In this document: piece after piece, positions 27,159 to 35,779 of the stretch
How the letters are laid out: each line of letters begins with the position of its first letter
Numbering within the stretch: position 1 is the stretch's first letter
Source of the DNA: Pseudomonas morbosilactucae
GTDB lineage: Bacteria; Pseudomonadota; Gammaproteobacteria; Pseudomonadales; Pseudomonadaceae
DNA length: 64,000 bases
Assembly: GCF_023241715.1 (NCBI RefSeq)
Contig: NZ_JALQCW010000004.1
Coordinates: forward strand, 124,001 to 188,000
Direction of reading: 5' to 3'
Notes under the pieces: model-generated
Database searches by the model: none
Told to the model about the DNA's origin: nothing
Seen by the model: only the letters and a program-made list of their open reading frames with translations
Position numbers and translations under genes: made by a program

Positions 27159-27767
27159 ATGAACCATCACCCGAACAACCCCATGGCTTCGGCTGCGGCC
27201 CGGGCCTTTGCCCTGAACCAGGCCCTGGAAGAACAAGGCCTGGTGCCCGAAGGCTACGTGCAGCACTTCACCGAGGTCATGGAAAACGACTTCGACCCGG
27301 CCAATGGCGCGCGGGTGGTGGCACGGGCCTGGGTCGATCCGGAATACCGCGCACTGTTGTTGCGCGACGGCACGGCGGCCTGCGACCTGTTCGGCTATAC
27401 CGGGGTCCAGGGCGAGTACATCGTGGCACTGGAAAACACCCCGACCCTGCAAAACGTCATCGTCTGCACCCTGTGTTCCTGCACCGCCTGGCCGGTGCTC
27501 GGCCTGCCGCCCGACTGGTACAAGAGCTTCGAATACCGCGCCCGGGTGGTCCGCGAGTCGCGTACGGTCCTGCGGGAAATGGGCCTCGATCTGCCTCTGC
27601 AAGTGGAAATCCGCGTCTGGGATACGAGTGCAGAAACCCGCTACATGGTCCTGCCCTGCCGGCCCGACGGCACCGAAGGCTGGAGTGAGGCTCAACTGGC
27701 GGCCCTGGTGACCAAGGACGTGCTGATCGGCATTGCCCGGCCCCAAGTGGCCAGCACGCCGCGCTGA
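27159..27767 (+). CDS. Nitrile hydratase, alpha subunit
   Basis: A 202-residue alpha subunit with the metal-binding claw VCTLCSC at about residues 105-111, in which two of the Cys are normally oxidised to sulfenic and sulfinic acids. It catalyses hydration of nitriles to amides in the cytosol together with the beta subunit. The Thr in CTLCSC is the cobalt-type residue, while the flanks (CSCTAWPVLGLPP, WYKSFEYRARVVRES, RYMVLPCRPDGTEGWS) are those of the iron-type branch, so the metal is uncertain. ATG 27159 follows AGAGGA. No amidase or P47K-type activator gene is nearby. Confidence 0.92.
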   Translation: MNHHPNNPMASAAARAFALNQALEEQGLVPEGYVQHFTEVMENDFDPANGARVVARAWVDPEYRALLLRDGTAACDLFGYTGVQGEYIVALENTPTLQNVIVCTLCSCTAWPVLGLPPDWYKSFEYRARVVRESRTVLREMGLDLPLQVEIRVWDTSAETRYMVLPCRPDGTEGWSEAQLAALVTKDVLIGIARPQVASTPR

Positions 27768-27809
27768 GCGGCCCGCAGGCATTCCCCCTTTTCCAGCGAG
27801 AACCGAACA

Positions 27810-28441
27810 ATGGACGGCATACATGATTTGGGCGGGCTGCAAGGTTTCGGCCCGATGCAACACCAGGCCAACAGCCTGAGCTACACCCGGGTGTTCCATG
27901 AAGACTGGGAACACCTGGGCTACAGCCTGTTGTTTCTCGGCGCCGCGGAACTGGGGCTGTTCAACGTCGATGAATTGCGCCATGCCATCGAGCGCATGGA
28001 GCCCCGGCATTACCTGACCTCCAGCTACTACGAGCGCATCGTGCTGGGGGTCGCCAGCCTGTTCGTGGAAAAAGGCGCCCTGAGCCAGGAGCGCCTGGCG
28101 CAGCTGGCCGGGGGCGCCTATCCCCTGGCCTTGCCCCTGGGCCCGGGTCGGGCGCCCAGGCGCCGGCCCAGCCCTTCGAGGTCGGGCAACAGGTGCGGGT
28201 GCGCGATGAATGGGTCAACGGCCATATCCGCGCCCCCGGCTACGTGCGCGGCAAACAGGGTCGGGTGCTGCACCGCACCACCCACCAATGGCCGTTCCCC
28301 GACGCGGTCGGCCACGGCCAGCCCAGTGCCAGCGAACCCACCTACCACGTGCAATTCACCACCGAGGAGCTGTGGGGCGACGCCGCCGACGCGGGCACGG
28401 TGGTGGTGGACTTGTTTGGTGGCTACCTGGTTCCGGCTTGA
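27810..28441 (+). pseudogene. Nitrile hydratase, beta subunit, frameshifted
   Basis: The first frame, from MDGIHDLGGLQGFGPM, is a classical beta-subunit N-terminus and runs to GGAYPLALPLG (about residue 110). The second frame resumes near base 28150 with QPFEVGQQVRVRDEWVNGHIRAPGYVRG and finishes with WGDAADAGTVVVDLFGGYLVP at 28441. One missing base in the GC-rich stretch 28130-28150 joins the halves into 210 residues, the normal family length. Unshifted, the frame continues to 28739 as non-homologous sequence. If the shift is real, the hydratase would be inactive; otherwise it forms the alpha-beta enzyme. Confidence 0.87.
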
Positions 28442-28519
28442 AGCTGTTCTGTTGCGGGCGGCCCCGGACGCCGCCGGAGAGCAGGTGCGCATCGCCTGTG
28501 CCGGCGGCGCCCGGGTGTT

Positions 28520-28800
28520 CGCCCTTTTTTCGTGTGGCGCTGATTTGCGGGGCGAACAACAGCGGTTCGTGCAGGGGCTGGAGCAGCATGTCTTCAAGCA
28601 CCGCAGCCATGGCACGGGCCTTGATCGCCACCTGGATTTTCCGGCAATTGCCGTCGATCGCCAGGGCCTGGCGTTCCTGGGGCGAGACAATCAGGGAGCT
28701 GGCGGAATCGGACAGCAGGCACCCGCTAGCGGTCTGTAATGCCTGCCGGCCCTTCAGAGGCAGGCTGATGCTGTAGCTGTGTAGGGTGCAGGGCGCAGGA
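28520..28800 (-). pseudogene. Remnant of an AraC-family regulator sensor domain
   Basis: The 558-base gap after nitrile hydratase beta is not empty. Minus-strand translation of about 28780 to 28545 gives SISLPLKGRQALQTASG, LLSDSASSLIVSPQERQAL, NCRKIQVAIKARAM and VLEDMLLQPLHEPLLFAP, which follows the AntR/CbdS-like AraC_binding_2 pattern in order. Upstream the frame seems to shift near 28780 (HIESCALHP in another frame). There is no start and the DNA-binding C-terminal half is missing, so it is a decayed fragment. Identification is by eye from pattern only. Confidence 0.5.
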
Positions 28801-28816
28801 TTCGATGTGCAGCCAC

Positions 28817-28829
28817 TGAACAGTGTTCA
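28817..28829. promoter_or_regulatory. Perfect palindrome, possible enhancer site
   Basis: TGAACA-G-TGTTCA, about 88 bases upstream of the sigma-54 promoter element, in the range used by enhancer-binding proteins. Confidence 0.45.
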
Positions 28830-28868
28830 CCGCACAAACGTTCAGAAACTGCACAGTCGCCCTCGCCC

Positions 28869-28915
28869 TTGCGACCATCCCCCAGCAAATACGCGGTTTG
28901 CAGCCTGTCGCAAAG
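28869..28915. promoter_or_regulatory. Split inverted repeat TTGCGAC ... GTCGCAA
   Basis: Arms at about 28870-28876 and 28908-28914 are exact complements. They lie directly upstream of the sigma-54 element, so may be activator half-sites. Confidence 0.4.
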
Positions 28916-28916
28916 C

Positions 28917-28934
28917 TGGCACGTCCCCTGCTAT
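28917..28934 (+). promoter_or_regulatory. Sigma-54 promoter (-24/-12) of the aldehyde/alcohol dehydrogenase operon
   Basis: TGGCACGTCCCCTGCTAT: GG at 28918-28919 and GC at 28930-28931, separated by exactly 10 bases, with a near-consensus TGGCACG. It is 66 bases before the dehydrogenase ATG, and a sigma-54 activator is encoded downstream. Confidence 0.8.
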
Positions 28935-28999
28935 GTCCTGTCTATCGATGCCGCGTGCGGCCCCCGACACACAAGACCAAGAACACAGGGAGACACCCG

Positions 29000-30478
29000 A
29001 TGACTCGCGACACCTTGCCTGCCCCCTTCCTGCCCACCGAGTTGTGGAGCGAACGCCTGTTCACCGGCACCTGGGACACCGGCGCAGCCGCCGTGTCCGC
29101 GGTGCTGGAGCCGGCCACCGGCAATCTGCTGGGCCATGTGGCCAATGCCGATGCGGCCCAGGTGGCGGCTGCGACGCAACGCGCTGCGGCGGCCCAACGC
29201 GCCTGGTATCAACAGCCCTACGATGAGCGCGCGGCGATCTTCCGCAACGCCGCCCAGATCGCCACCCAGCACTTCGACACCCTGGTGGACTGGCTGGTGC
29301 GGGAAAGCGGTTCCACCCGGCCCAAGGCCGCTTTTGAAGTCAGCCTGAGCATCAAGTCGCTGCACGAAAGTGCCGGCCTGCCGTCGCGCAGCCAGGGCGA
29401 AGTGCTGCCCTCGGTGCCTGGGCGCCTGAGCTTGGCGCGGCGCCGTCCGCTGGGGGTGGTGGGGGTCATTTCGCCGTTCAACTTCCCGCTGTACCTGGCA
29501 ATGCGCGCCGTGGCCCCGGCCCTGGCCACGGGCAACGCGGTGGTGCTCAAGCCCGATCCGCGCACCGCGGTTTGCGGCGGACTGGTGCTGGCTCGGCTGT
29601 TTGAGCTGGCCGGGCTGCCGGCCGGTGTGTTCCAGGTGTTGCCCGGTGGCGCCGAAGCCGGGGCGGCCCTGACCAGCGACCCCCATGTGGCGATGATCCA
29701 GTTCACCGGCTCCACCGGTGCCGGGCGCAAAGTCGGTGAAGCCGCCGGGCGTCACTTGAAAAAAGTCTCCCTGGAGCTGGGCGGCAAGAACTCGCTGATC
29801 ATCCTCGATGACGCCGACCTCGACTTGGCCCTGGCCAACGCCACCTGGGGTGTGTACCTGCACCAGGGGCAAATCTGCATGTCCACCGGGCGCCTGCTGG
29901 TGCAACGCGGGATCTATGAACGCTTTCTTGAGCGCCTGGTGACCAAGGCCCGCAGCCTGACGGTAGGTGACCCGGCCCAGGGCGAGGTGCACCTGGGTCC
30001 GCTGATCAACGCCGCCCAGCGCGACCACGCTTATCAGGCCGTGCAGGCCGCACAACAGGCCGGGGCCACCCTGGAAACCGGCGGCGGCTACGAGGGGCTG
30101 TTCTTCCAGCCCACGGTGCTCAGCGGCGTGACGCGGGACAACCCGGCCTTCGACGAAGAAATCTTCGGCCCGGTGGCGGTGGTCATCCCCTTCGACAGCG
30201 ACGCCGACGCCGTGGCCCTGGCCAATGCCACCGATTACGGCTTGTCCGCAGCGGTGCTGTCGAAAGACGTCGGTCGGGCCCTGAAGCTTGGCGAACAACT
30301 GCGGGTCGGCCTGTTGCACATCAACGACCAGACGGTCAACGACGAGGTCATCAACCCGTTCGGCGGCGTCGGCGCCTCGGGCAATGGCACCAGCATCGGC
30401 GGCCCCGCCAACTGGGAAGAATTCACGCAATGGCAATGGCTCTCCGTCAAAGGTGAAGCCCCGGCCTACCCCCTGTAA
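29000..30478 (+). CDS. Benzaldehyde dehydrogenase (NAD(P)+), XylC-like
   Basis: A 492-residue aldehyde dehydrogenase. The cofactor-binding region is GVISPFNFPLYLAMRAVAPAL and FTGSTGAGRKVGEAAG; the catalytic Glu is in LELGGKNS and the catalytic Cys in LHQGQICMSTGR. ATG 29000 is taken because the ribosome-like GGGAGA lies just upstream and longer forms begin inside the sigma-54 promoter. It oxidises an aromatic aldehyde to the acid. The next gene supplies aldehyde from the alcohol, giving an alcohol to aldehyde to acid pathway like that of aryl alcohols. The exact substrate is inferred from the pairing. Confidence 0.85.
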   Translation: MTRDTLPAPFLPTELWSERLFTGTWDTGAAAVSAVLEPATGNLLGHVANADAAQVAAATQRAAAAQRAWYQQPYDERAAIFRNAAQIATQHFDTLVDWLVRESGSTRPKAAFEVSLSIKSLHESAGLPSRSQGEVLPSVPGRLSLARRRPLGVVGVISPFNFPLYLAMRAVAPALATGNAVVLKPDPRTAVCGGLVLARLFELAGLPAGVFQVLPGGAEAGAALTSDPHVAMIQFTGSTGAGRKVGEAAGRHLKKVSLELGGKNSLIILDDADLDLALANATWGVYLHQGQICMSTGRLLVQRGIYERFLERLVTKARSLTVGDPAQGEVHLGPLINAAQRDHAYQAVQAAQQAGATLETGGGYEGLFFQPTVLSGVTRDNPAFDEEIFGPVAVVIPFDSDADAVALANATDYGLSAAVLSKDVGRALKLGEQLRVGLLHINDQTVNDEVINPFGGVGASGNGTSIGGPANWEEFTQWQWLSVKGEAPAYPL

Positions 30479-30497
30479 AACCTGGAGAACAATAATA

Positions 30498-31622
30498 ATG
30501 AGCAGCCCTGTCTACCGTCCTATCACTGCCGCCGTTACCCGTGGCAAAGGCGCGCCCTTCGTGCTCGAAGCCGCGCAGATCCGCAACCCCCGTGGCGATG
30601 AAGTGCTGGTGCGGATCGTCGCCACCGGCATGTGCCACACCGACATGATTGTTCGCGACCAGTACTACCCGGTGCCGCTGCCTGCGGTGCTGGGCCATGA
30701 AGGCGCCGGCGTAGTGGAAGCCGTCGGCCCGCTGGTCAAGGGCCTGCAAGTGGGCGATCACGTGGTCATGAGCTACGGCTACTGCGGCCATTGCCTGTCG
30801 TGCGGCAGCGGCCACACCGCCTATTGCCAGGAATTCTTCGGGCGCAATTTCAGTGGCGCCGACCCCCAGGGTGAAAACGCCCTGCAAGACAGTGCCGGGG
30901 AACGTCTGCACGACCACTTTTTCGCCCAGTCATCGTTCGCCACCCTGGCCCTGAGCCGGGAGAACAACGCGGTCAAAGTCAGCCGCGACGCGCCCCTGGA
31001 ACTGCTCGGCCCGCTGGGCTGCGGAATCCAGACCGGCGCCGGGGCGGTGATCAACTCGCTCAAGGTCACCCCCGGCAGCAGCTTCGCCGCCTTTGGTGGC
31101 GGCGCGGTGGGCCTGAGTGCGGTGCTCGCGGCGCGGGTCGCCGGGGCCAGCATCATCATTGCCGTGGACGTGGTGCCGTCGCGCCTGCAGTTGGCCAGCG
31201 AGCTGGGGGCCACCCACGTGATCAACAGCCGCGACAGCGACCCGGTGGCGGCGATCCGCGAGATCACCGGCGGCGGGGTCAACTTCGCCTTGGAGTCCAC
31301 TGGCCGTCCGGCGGTGCTGCGCCAGGCCGTGGACGCCCTGGGCAGCCGCGGCGCCCTGGGGGTGGTGGGTGCGCCGGCCCTGGGCACTACGGCCGAGTTC
31401 GACGTCAATGACCTGCTGCTGGGGGGCAAGAGCATCCGCGGCATCGTCGAAGGCGACAGCGTGCCGCAGAAGTTCATCCCGGAGCTGGTGGAGCTTTACC
31501 TGCAAGGGCGCTTCCCCTTCGACAAGCTGGTGAAGTTCTACAGCTTCGACCAGATCAACCAGGCCGCCGAAGACAGTGAAAAAGGCCTGACCCTCAAACC
31601 CATCATCCGCATCAACGGCTGA
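30498..31622 (+). CDS. Zn-dependent aryl-alcohol dehydrogenase, XylB-like
   Basis: A 374-residue medium-chain alcohol dehydrogenase. Catalytic-Zn ligands are in GMCHTDM and GHEGAGVVE; the structural-Zn Cys cluster is YCGHCLSCGSGHTAYC. The Rossmann motif GGGAVGLSAVLAARVAGAS binds NAD+. Similarity to benzyl-alcohol dehydrogenases is by overall pattern (GCGIQTGAGAVINSLKV, LVKFYSFDQINQA). It is 19 bases after the aldehyde dehydrogenase, with a CTGGAG ribosome site. A stem-loop follows it. Confidence 0.88.
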   Translation: MSSPVYRPITAAVTRGKGAPFVLEAAQIRNPRGDEVLVRIVATGMCHTDMIVRDQYYPVPLPAVLGHEGAGVVEAVGPLVKGLQVGDHVVMSYGYCGHCLSCGSGHTAYCQEFFGRNFSGADPQGENALQDSAGERLHDHFFAQSSFATLALSRENNAVKVSRDAPLELLGPLGCGIQTGAGAVINSLKVTPGSSFAAFGGGAVGLSAVLAARVAGASIIIAVDVVPSRLQLASELGATHVINSRDSDPVAAIREITGGGVNFALESTGRPAVLRQAVDALGSRGALGVVGAPALGTTAEFDVNDLLLGGKSIRGIVEGDSVPQKFIPELVELYLQGRFPFDKLVKFYSFDQINQAAEDSEKGLTLKPIIRING

Positions 31623-31631
31623 ATGATCGCG

Positions 31632-31652
31632 CCGGAGCGCCCTGCGCTCCGG
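31632..31652 (+). other. Stem-loop between alcohol dehydrogenase and SphA-like gene
   Basis: CCGGAGCGC-CCT-GCGCTCCGG, perfect 9-bp stem with a 3-base loop and no T run. It may stabilise the upstream mRNA or attenuate read-through. Confidence 0.5.
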
Positions 31653-31723
31653 CCCTGACACCGAGGCCCATCACCAACAACCCCATCACAGCCCCCATAA
31701 CAACAAGAAACAGGAATGCCCCC

Positions 31724-32613
31724 GTGCCGAATCTTTCCCGCAATGCCCTGGGCCTGCTAGCGCTCGCCCTGAGTTCGACCCCCGCCCTGGCGGTGGATGT
31801 GAATGCCGGTGACTACACCGCCCTGCCCGCCGGCACCAACGTCGCGGCCTGGTACCAGCAATACGGCCGCGCCGAGCGCTTCAACGCCGACGGCGGCCCC
31901 GACAGCACCCACGCCACCGGCCTTAAATCCAACATCAGCATCCTGCGCTTGATCCACTTCATGGAGATCGGCGGCATGACCGTCGACCCGCAGATCCTCC
32001 TGCCCTTCGGCCATATTTACGACGCGCGCATTGCCGGCCAGTCCCTGGGCAGTGCCAGCGGTATGGCGACCCGATCCTCGGCGCCACCTTCTGGCTGGTC
32101 AATCAACCGGCCGCCGGGGCCAGCGGGCGTTACCTGGGCATCACCCCGCTGATCTACCTGCCTTGGGGCCGCTACGACCGCAACGACGGGTTGAACCTGG
32201 GCGAAAACCGCTTCAAGGGCGACCTGCAACTGGGCTGGGTCGAGCCGCTGTGGGGCAAGTTCTCCATGGAGCTCTACGCCGACGCGGTGTTCTATGGGCG
32301 CAACAATGATGCCGGCGCCGCCAGCCAGACCCTCAAGCAAGACACCACCTACCAGTTGCAGGGCAACCTGCGCTACGACTTCAACCCGGCCCAACGCCTG
32401 GCCCTGGGCTACAGCACCAGCACAGGCGGCAAGCAGTACGTGGACGGTGATTACAACGGCCAGAAAACCGAGGTGCAGCAAGTGCGGGCTGAGTTCCAGC
32501 AGATGGTCGGCAGCCGGGTCCAGCTCAGCGCCCAGCTGACCCAAGACGTCAAGGTGGTGGGCGGCTTCCAGGAAGACCTGGGGGTCAACCTGCGGGCACT
32601 GCTGTTGTTCTGA
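31724..32613 (+). pseudogene. SphA-like outer-membrane protein (phenol MetA family), frameshifted
   Basis: GTG 31724 after AGGAA gives a signal peptide (MPNLSRNALGLLALALSSTP, cleavage after ALA) and the family start YTALPAGTNVAAWYQQYG, then LPFGHIYDARIAGQSLGSASG. The frame then breaks; sequence continues in the next frame from GDPILGATFWLVNQPA to the beta-strand terminal RALLLF at 32613. One missing base near 32062 restores 296 residues. The family forms outer-membrane beta-barrels next to aromatic or aliphatic alcohol catabolic genes and is thought to admit hydrophobic substrates. It follows the two dehydrogenases in the same direction. Confidence 0.82.
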
Positions 32614-32706
32614 TGGCGTGGGCCTGATCTTGACGCGCGCCGGTCGAGGTATAGATCAGTGGGTGCCGCCCCCCGGCGGCCCCTCTCACAATAAAAAGGT
32701 CTCTCC

Positions 32707-34515
32707 ATGGATGCCCACGCCCTGCAGGCCCAGCAGCGCCTGGTGATCGCCCGCCAGCGTTTCGTCGAAGGCGGTGCCTTGCCGGCCGACCTGCTGCCCA
32801 GCAGCGTCGCACAATCCTGGGTTCGCTCCCGGGCCGCAGGCCTGTTGCCCGACCAGTCCTGGCGCCCGCGCCAGGACGTCGGCCTGCTGCCCCTGGATGA
32901 ACAGGACCAACGGTTGGCCGCCTGCGTCAGGCCGGAAATCGACCGCCTGTGGCAACAGATCGGCGGCGCCTCCTGGACGATTTTCTGCGTCAACCCCCAG
33001 GGCATGATCGTTCATGCCCGCCAGGCTCGGAACCTGCACGGGCCGCTGCAGCCGTTGCAGGCCGGGCGGCGGATTCAGGAGGCCGATATCGGCACCACTG
33101 CGCCCAGCTGCACCTTGGCCGAAGGCGTGCCGATGGTGCTGATCGGCAACCAGCATTACCTCAGCGATTTCGCCCAGTTTTTCTGCGTCAGCGTGCCGAT
33201 CCGCGGCCTGCACGGTGAAGTCATCGGCGCCCTGGACATCACCGGCATCGGCGACCGTCAGGCCGGGGCCGTGCTGGAGCAACTGAGCCACGCGGCCATG
33301 GCGGCGGAAAACCGTCTGTTCAACAGCCTGGGCGATTGCCGCGTGCTGTCCCTGCAACACGACCCGCGCCTGCTCGGCACGCCCTTGCAAGGTCTGCTCG
33401 CGGTGGACAGCAGCGGGCGCATCCAGAATGCCAATCGGGCCGCCCAGCGCCTGCTCGGGCTGGAGCACTATCGGCCCTTGGGCCAGCGCCTGGACCACCT
33501 GTTTGAAGAAAGCAGCCAGTTGGACCTGCACCGTGCCCCGCAACAATTGACCCTCAGCGACGGCTCCCGGCTCTACGCCCAGGTGCTGGAGCAACGCCGC
33601 GACAGCCCGCCACTGGCGTTCCCGGTAGCGTCCACCTCGGCCCTGGGTGCCGACCCGCAGCTCAACCAGCAGTTGCAGCAGGCCCACAAAGCCTTCGCTG
33701 CCGGAGTGCCGATTCTGCTGCAAGGCGACACCGGCACCGGCAAAGAGGTGTTTGCCCGAGCCCTGCACGAACACTGGAACCCCCAGGCGCCCTTTGTCGC
33801 CATCAATTGCGCGGCCATCCCCGAAAGCCTGATCGAGGCCGAGTTGTTCGGTTATGAGGAAGGCACCTTTACCGGCGCCCGCAAAGGTGGGGCCCTGGGC
33901 CAACTGGAAGCCGCCCACGGCGGCACTCTATTGCTGGACGAGATCGGCGACATGCCGGCCGCCCTGCAAACCCGCCTGCTGCGGGTGCTGCAAGAGCGCG
34001 AGATCACCCGCCTCGGCAGCAGCACCCGGCGCCCGTTACAGGTACGGCTGATCAGCGCCACCCATTGCGACCTGCAGCAACGCATGCAGCAACAGAGCTT
34101 TCGCGAAGACCTGTATTACCGCCTCAACGGCCTATGCGTCCGCTTGCCCAGCCTGGCCCAGCGCCAAGACCTGGCCCCCCTGATCGAACGCCTGCGCCTG
34201 CGCTACGGTGCCCCGCCCCTGGACGCCCAGGCCTTGCAGGTGCTGCTGCGCCAACCCTGGCCGGGCAACATCCGCCAACTGGAGCAAACCCTGCGCCTGG
34301 CCGCCGCCCTGGCGGGCGATGAGGCGCTGATTCGTGTCGAGCATTTGCCGGCGGCCATGGGCGCCGACCTTGAGTCGCCCGCACCCGGCGAGCTGCACCA
34401 CAGCGTACGCCGCACCGTCGCGGCCGCGCTGGCGGCCAACGGCGGCAACATCACCGCCACCGCCAGCCAACTGGGGATTTCCCGCACCACGCTGTACAAG
34501 AAACTGCGCGGCTGA
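32707..34515 (+). CDS. Sigma-54-dependent activator, AcoR-like
   Basis: A 602-residue enhancer-binding protein. The N-terminal half is a GAF/PAS-like sensor (about 60-310). The AAA+ domain has Walker A GDTGTGKE beginning at residue 340, the sigma-54 contact loop GTFTGA at 386-391 (consensus GAFTGA, here Thr in second position), and LLDEIGDMPAALQTRLLRVL as Walker B. A Fis-type helix-turn-helix ends the protein (NITATASQLGISRTTLYKKL). It most probably activates the sigma-54 promoter at 28917 that drives the dehydrogenases. Effector inferred to be an alcohol or aldehyde. Confidence 0.9.
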   Translation: MDAHALQAQQRLVIARQRFVEGGALPADLLPSSVAQSWVRSRAAGLLPDQSWRPRQDVGLLPLDEQDQRLAACVRPEIDRLWQQIGGASWTIFCVNPQGMIVHARQARNLHGPLQPLQAGRRIQEADIGTTAPSCTLAEGVPMVLIGNQHYLSDFAQFFCVSVPIRGLHGEVIGALDITGIGDRQAGAVLEQLSHAAMAAENRLFNSLGDCRVLSLQHDPRLLGTPLQGLLAVDSSGRIQNANRAAQRLLGLEHYRPLGQRLDHLFEESSQLDLHRAPQQLTLSDGSRLYAQVLEQRRDSPPLAFPVASTSALGADPQLNQQLQQAHKAFAAGVPILLQGDTGTGKEVFARALHEHWNPQAPFVAINCAAIPESLIEAELFGYEEGTFTGARKGGALGQLEAAHGGTLLLDEIGDMPAALQTRLLRVLQEREITRLGSSTRRPLQVRLISATHCDLQQRMQQQSFREDLYYRLNGLCVRLPSLAQRQDLAPLIERLRLRYGAPPLDAQALQVLLRQPWPGNIRQLEQTLRLAAALAGDEALIRVEHLPAAMGADLESPAPGELHHSVRRTVAAALAANGGNITATASQLGISRTTLYKKLRG

Positions 34516-34546
34516 GGCGGCCGCCGGGCCTGCAACCGCTGGCTGG

Positions 34547-35779
34547 CTACTGCGCCTTGGCCAGCATGGCGTGCAGCAGCACATTCGCCCCGGCCTCGGA
34601 CCAATGGGGGTGAATGTGCTCGGCTTCGTTGTGGCTCAGGCCATCGACGCAGGGCACAAAAATCATCGCCGTCGGCGCCACCCGGTTCAGGTAGCAGGCG
34701 TCATGCCCGGCGCCGGAGATCATCGGTCGATGGCTATAGCCCAGGGCTTCGCTGGCCGCCCGCACCACCTCGACACAGTCCCTATCAAAGGCAATCGGCG
34801 CGTACTGGAAGATCTGCTGCACGCTGTGCTGCAAGCCGATCTGCCCGGCGATGGCGGCCACGGCCTCGCGCAACTGCTGGTCTTGAAGGGCCAGCACGGC
34901 TTCGTCCGGGTGACGGAATTCCACGCTGAAAAACACCCGCCCCGGCACCACATTGCGCGAGTTGGGGTGGATCTGCGCCATGCCCACCGTGGCCCGGCCT
35001 TCGGCGCCCTGCTCCAGCCCCAATCGATTGACCGCCTCCACCACCCGGGCAAACCCCAGCAAGGCGTCCAGGCGATGGTCCATGGGCGTGGTGCCGGCAT
35101 GGGCGCTGCGCCCGTTCAGTTCCACTTCATACCAGCGCTGGCCCTGGGCGCCGCTGACCACGCCAATGGTCAAGCCCTGGGCTTCCAGAATCGGCCCCTG
35201 CTCGATGTGCAGCTCAAAGGCCGCATGCAGCGCCTGGCCACCTACCGCTTCGGGGCCGGCATAGCCGATCTGTTCCAGGGCCTGGCCGATGCTCACGCCC
35301 TCGGCATCGCTGCGCGACAGCCCGTAGGCCAGGTCGAAGACCCCGGCGTACACCCCGGAGGCGATCATCGCCGGAGCGAAGCGCGAACCTTCTTCGTTGG
35401 TCCAGTTGACCACTTCGATCGGCCGTTCGGTGACGATCTGCAAATCGTTCAGGGTGCGAATCACTTCCAGGCCGGCGAGTACCCCGTAGATGCCGTCGAA
35501 CTTGCCACCCGCCGGCTGCGAATCACCGTGGGAACCCGTGAGCACCGGCGCCAGGTGTTCCTGGCGCCCGGCACGGCGGGCAAAGATATTGCCCATGGCA
35601 TCGACCCGCACCGTGCAGCCCGCGGCTTCGGCCCAGGCTACAAACAGGTCGCGACCACGCCGGTCCTCTTCCGTCAGGGCCAGCCGCGAAACGCCGCCCT
35701 TGGCCGTGGCGCCGATCTGCGCCATCTCCATCAGCGAGGCCCACAGGCGCTCGCCATTGACCCGCATCAGGGCGCTCAT
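34547..35779 (-). CDS. atcC: Zn-dependent N-carbamoyl-L-cysteine/L-amino-acid amidohydrolase (AtcC-like)
   Basis: A 410-residue M20-family amidase of the hydantoinase/carbamoylase type. The metal-ligand motifs are visible: GSHGDSQPAGGKFDG (His and Asp), NEEGSRFAPAMIASG (Glu pair), and GAGHDACYL near the C-terminus. ATG 35779 is chosen because it overlaps the stop of the ATC hydrolase gene by 4 bases. Next to an ATC hydrolase this enzyme should hydrolyse N-carbamoyl-L-cysteine to L-cysteine, CO2 and ammonia, the second step in ATC use described in Pseudomonas. By itself the sequence could also be an allantoate or ureidopropionate amidohydrolase. Confidence 0.83.
   Translation of the reverse strand: MSALMRVNGERLWASLMEMAQIGATAKGGVSRLALTEEDRRGRDLFVAWAEAAGCTVRVDAMGNIFARRAGRQEHLAPVLTGSHGDSQPAGGKFDGIYGVLAGLEVIRTLNDLQIVTERPIEVVNWTNEEGSRFAPAMIASGVYAGVFDLAYGLSRSDAEGVSIGQALEQIGYAGPEAVGGQALHAAFELHIEQGPILEAQGLTIGVVSGAQGQRWYEVELNGRSAHAGTTPMDHRLDALLGFARVVEAVNRLGLEQGAEGRATVGMAQIHPNSRNVVPGRVFFSVEFRHPDEAVLALQDQQLREAVAAIAGQIGLQHSVQQIFQYAPIAFDRDCVEVVRAASEALGYSHRPMISGAGHDACYLNRVAPTAMIFVPCVDGLSHNEAEHIHPHWSEAGANVLLHAMLAKAQ

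Noticed and set aside
26888..27688. Longer upstream starts for nitrile hydratase alpha and an overlapping frame.
   Set aside because: AGAGGA before ATG 27159 and family length favour the short form; the other frame lacks homology.
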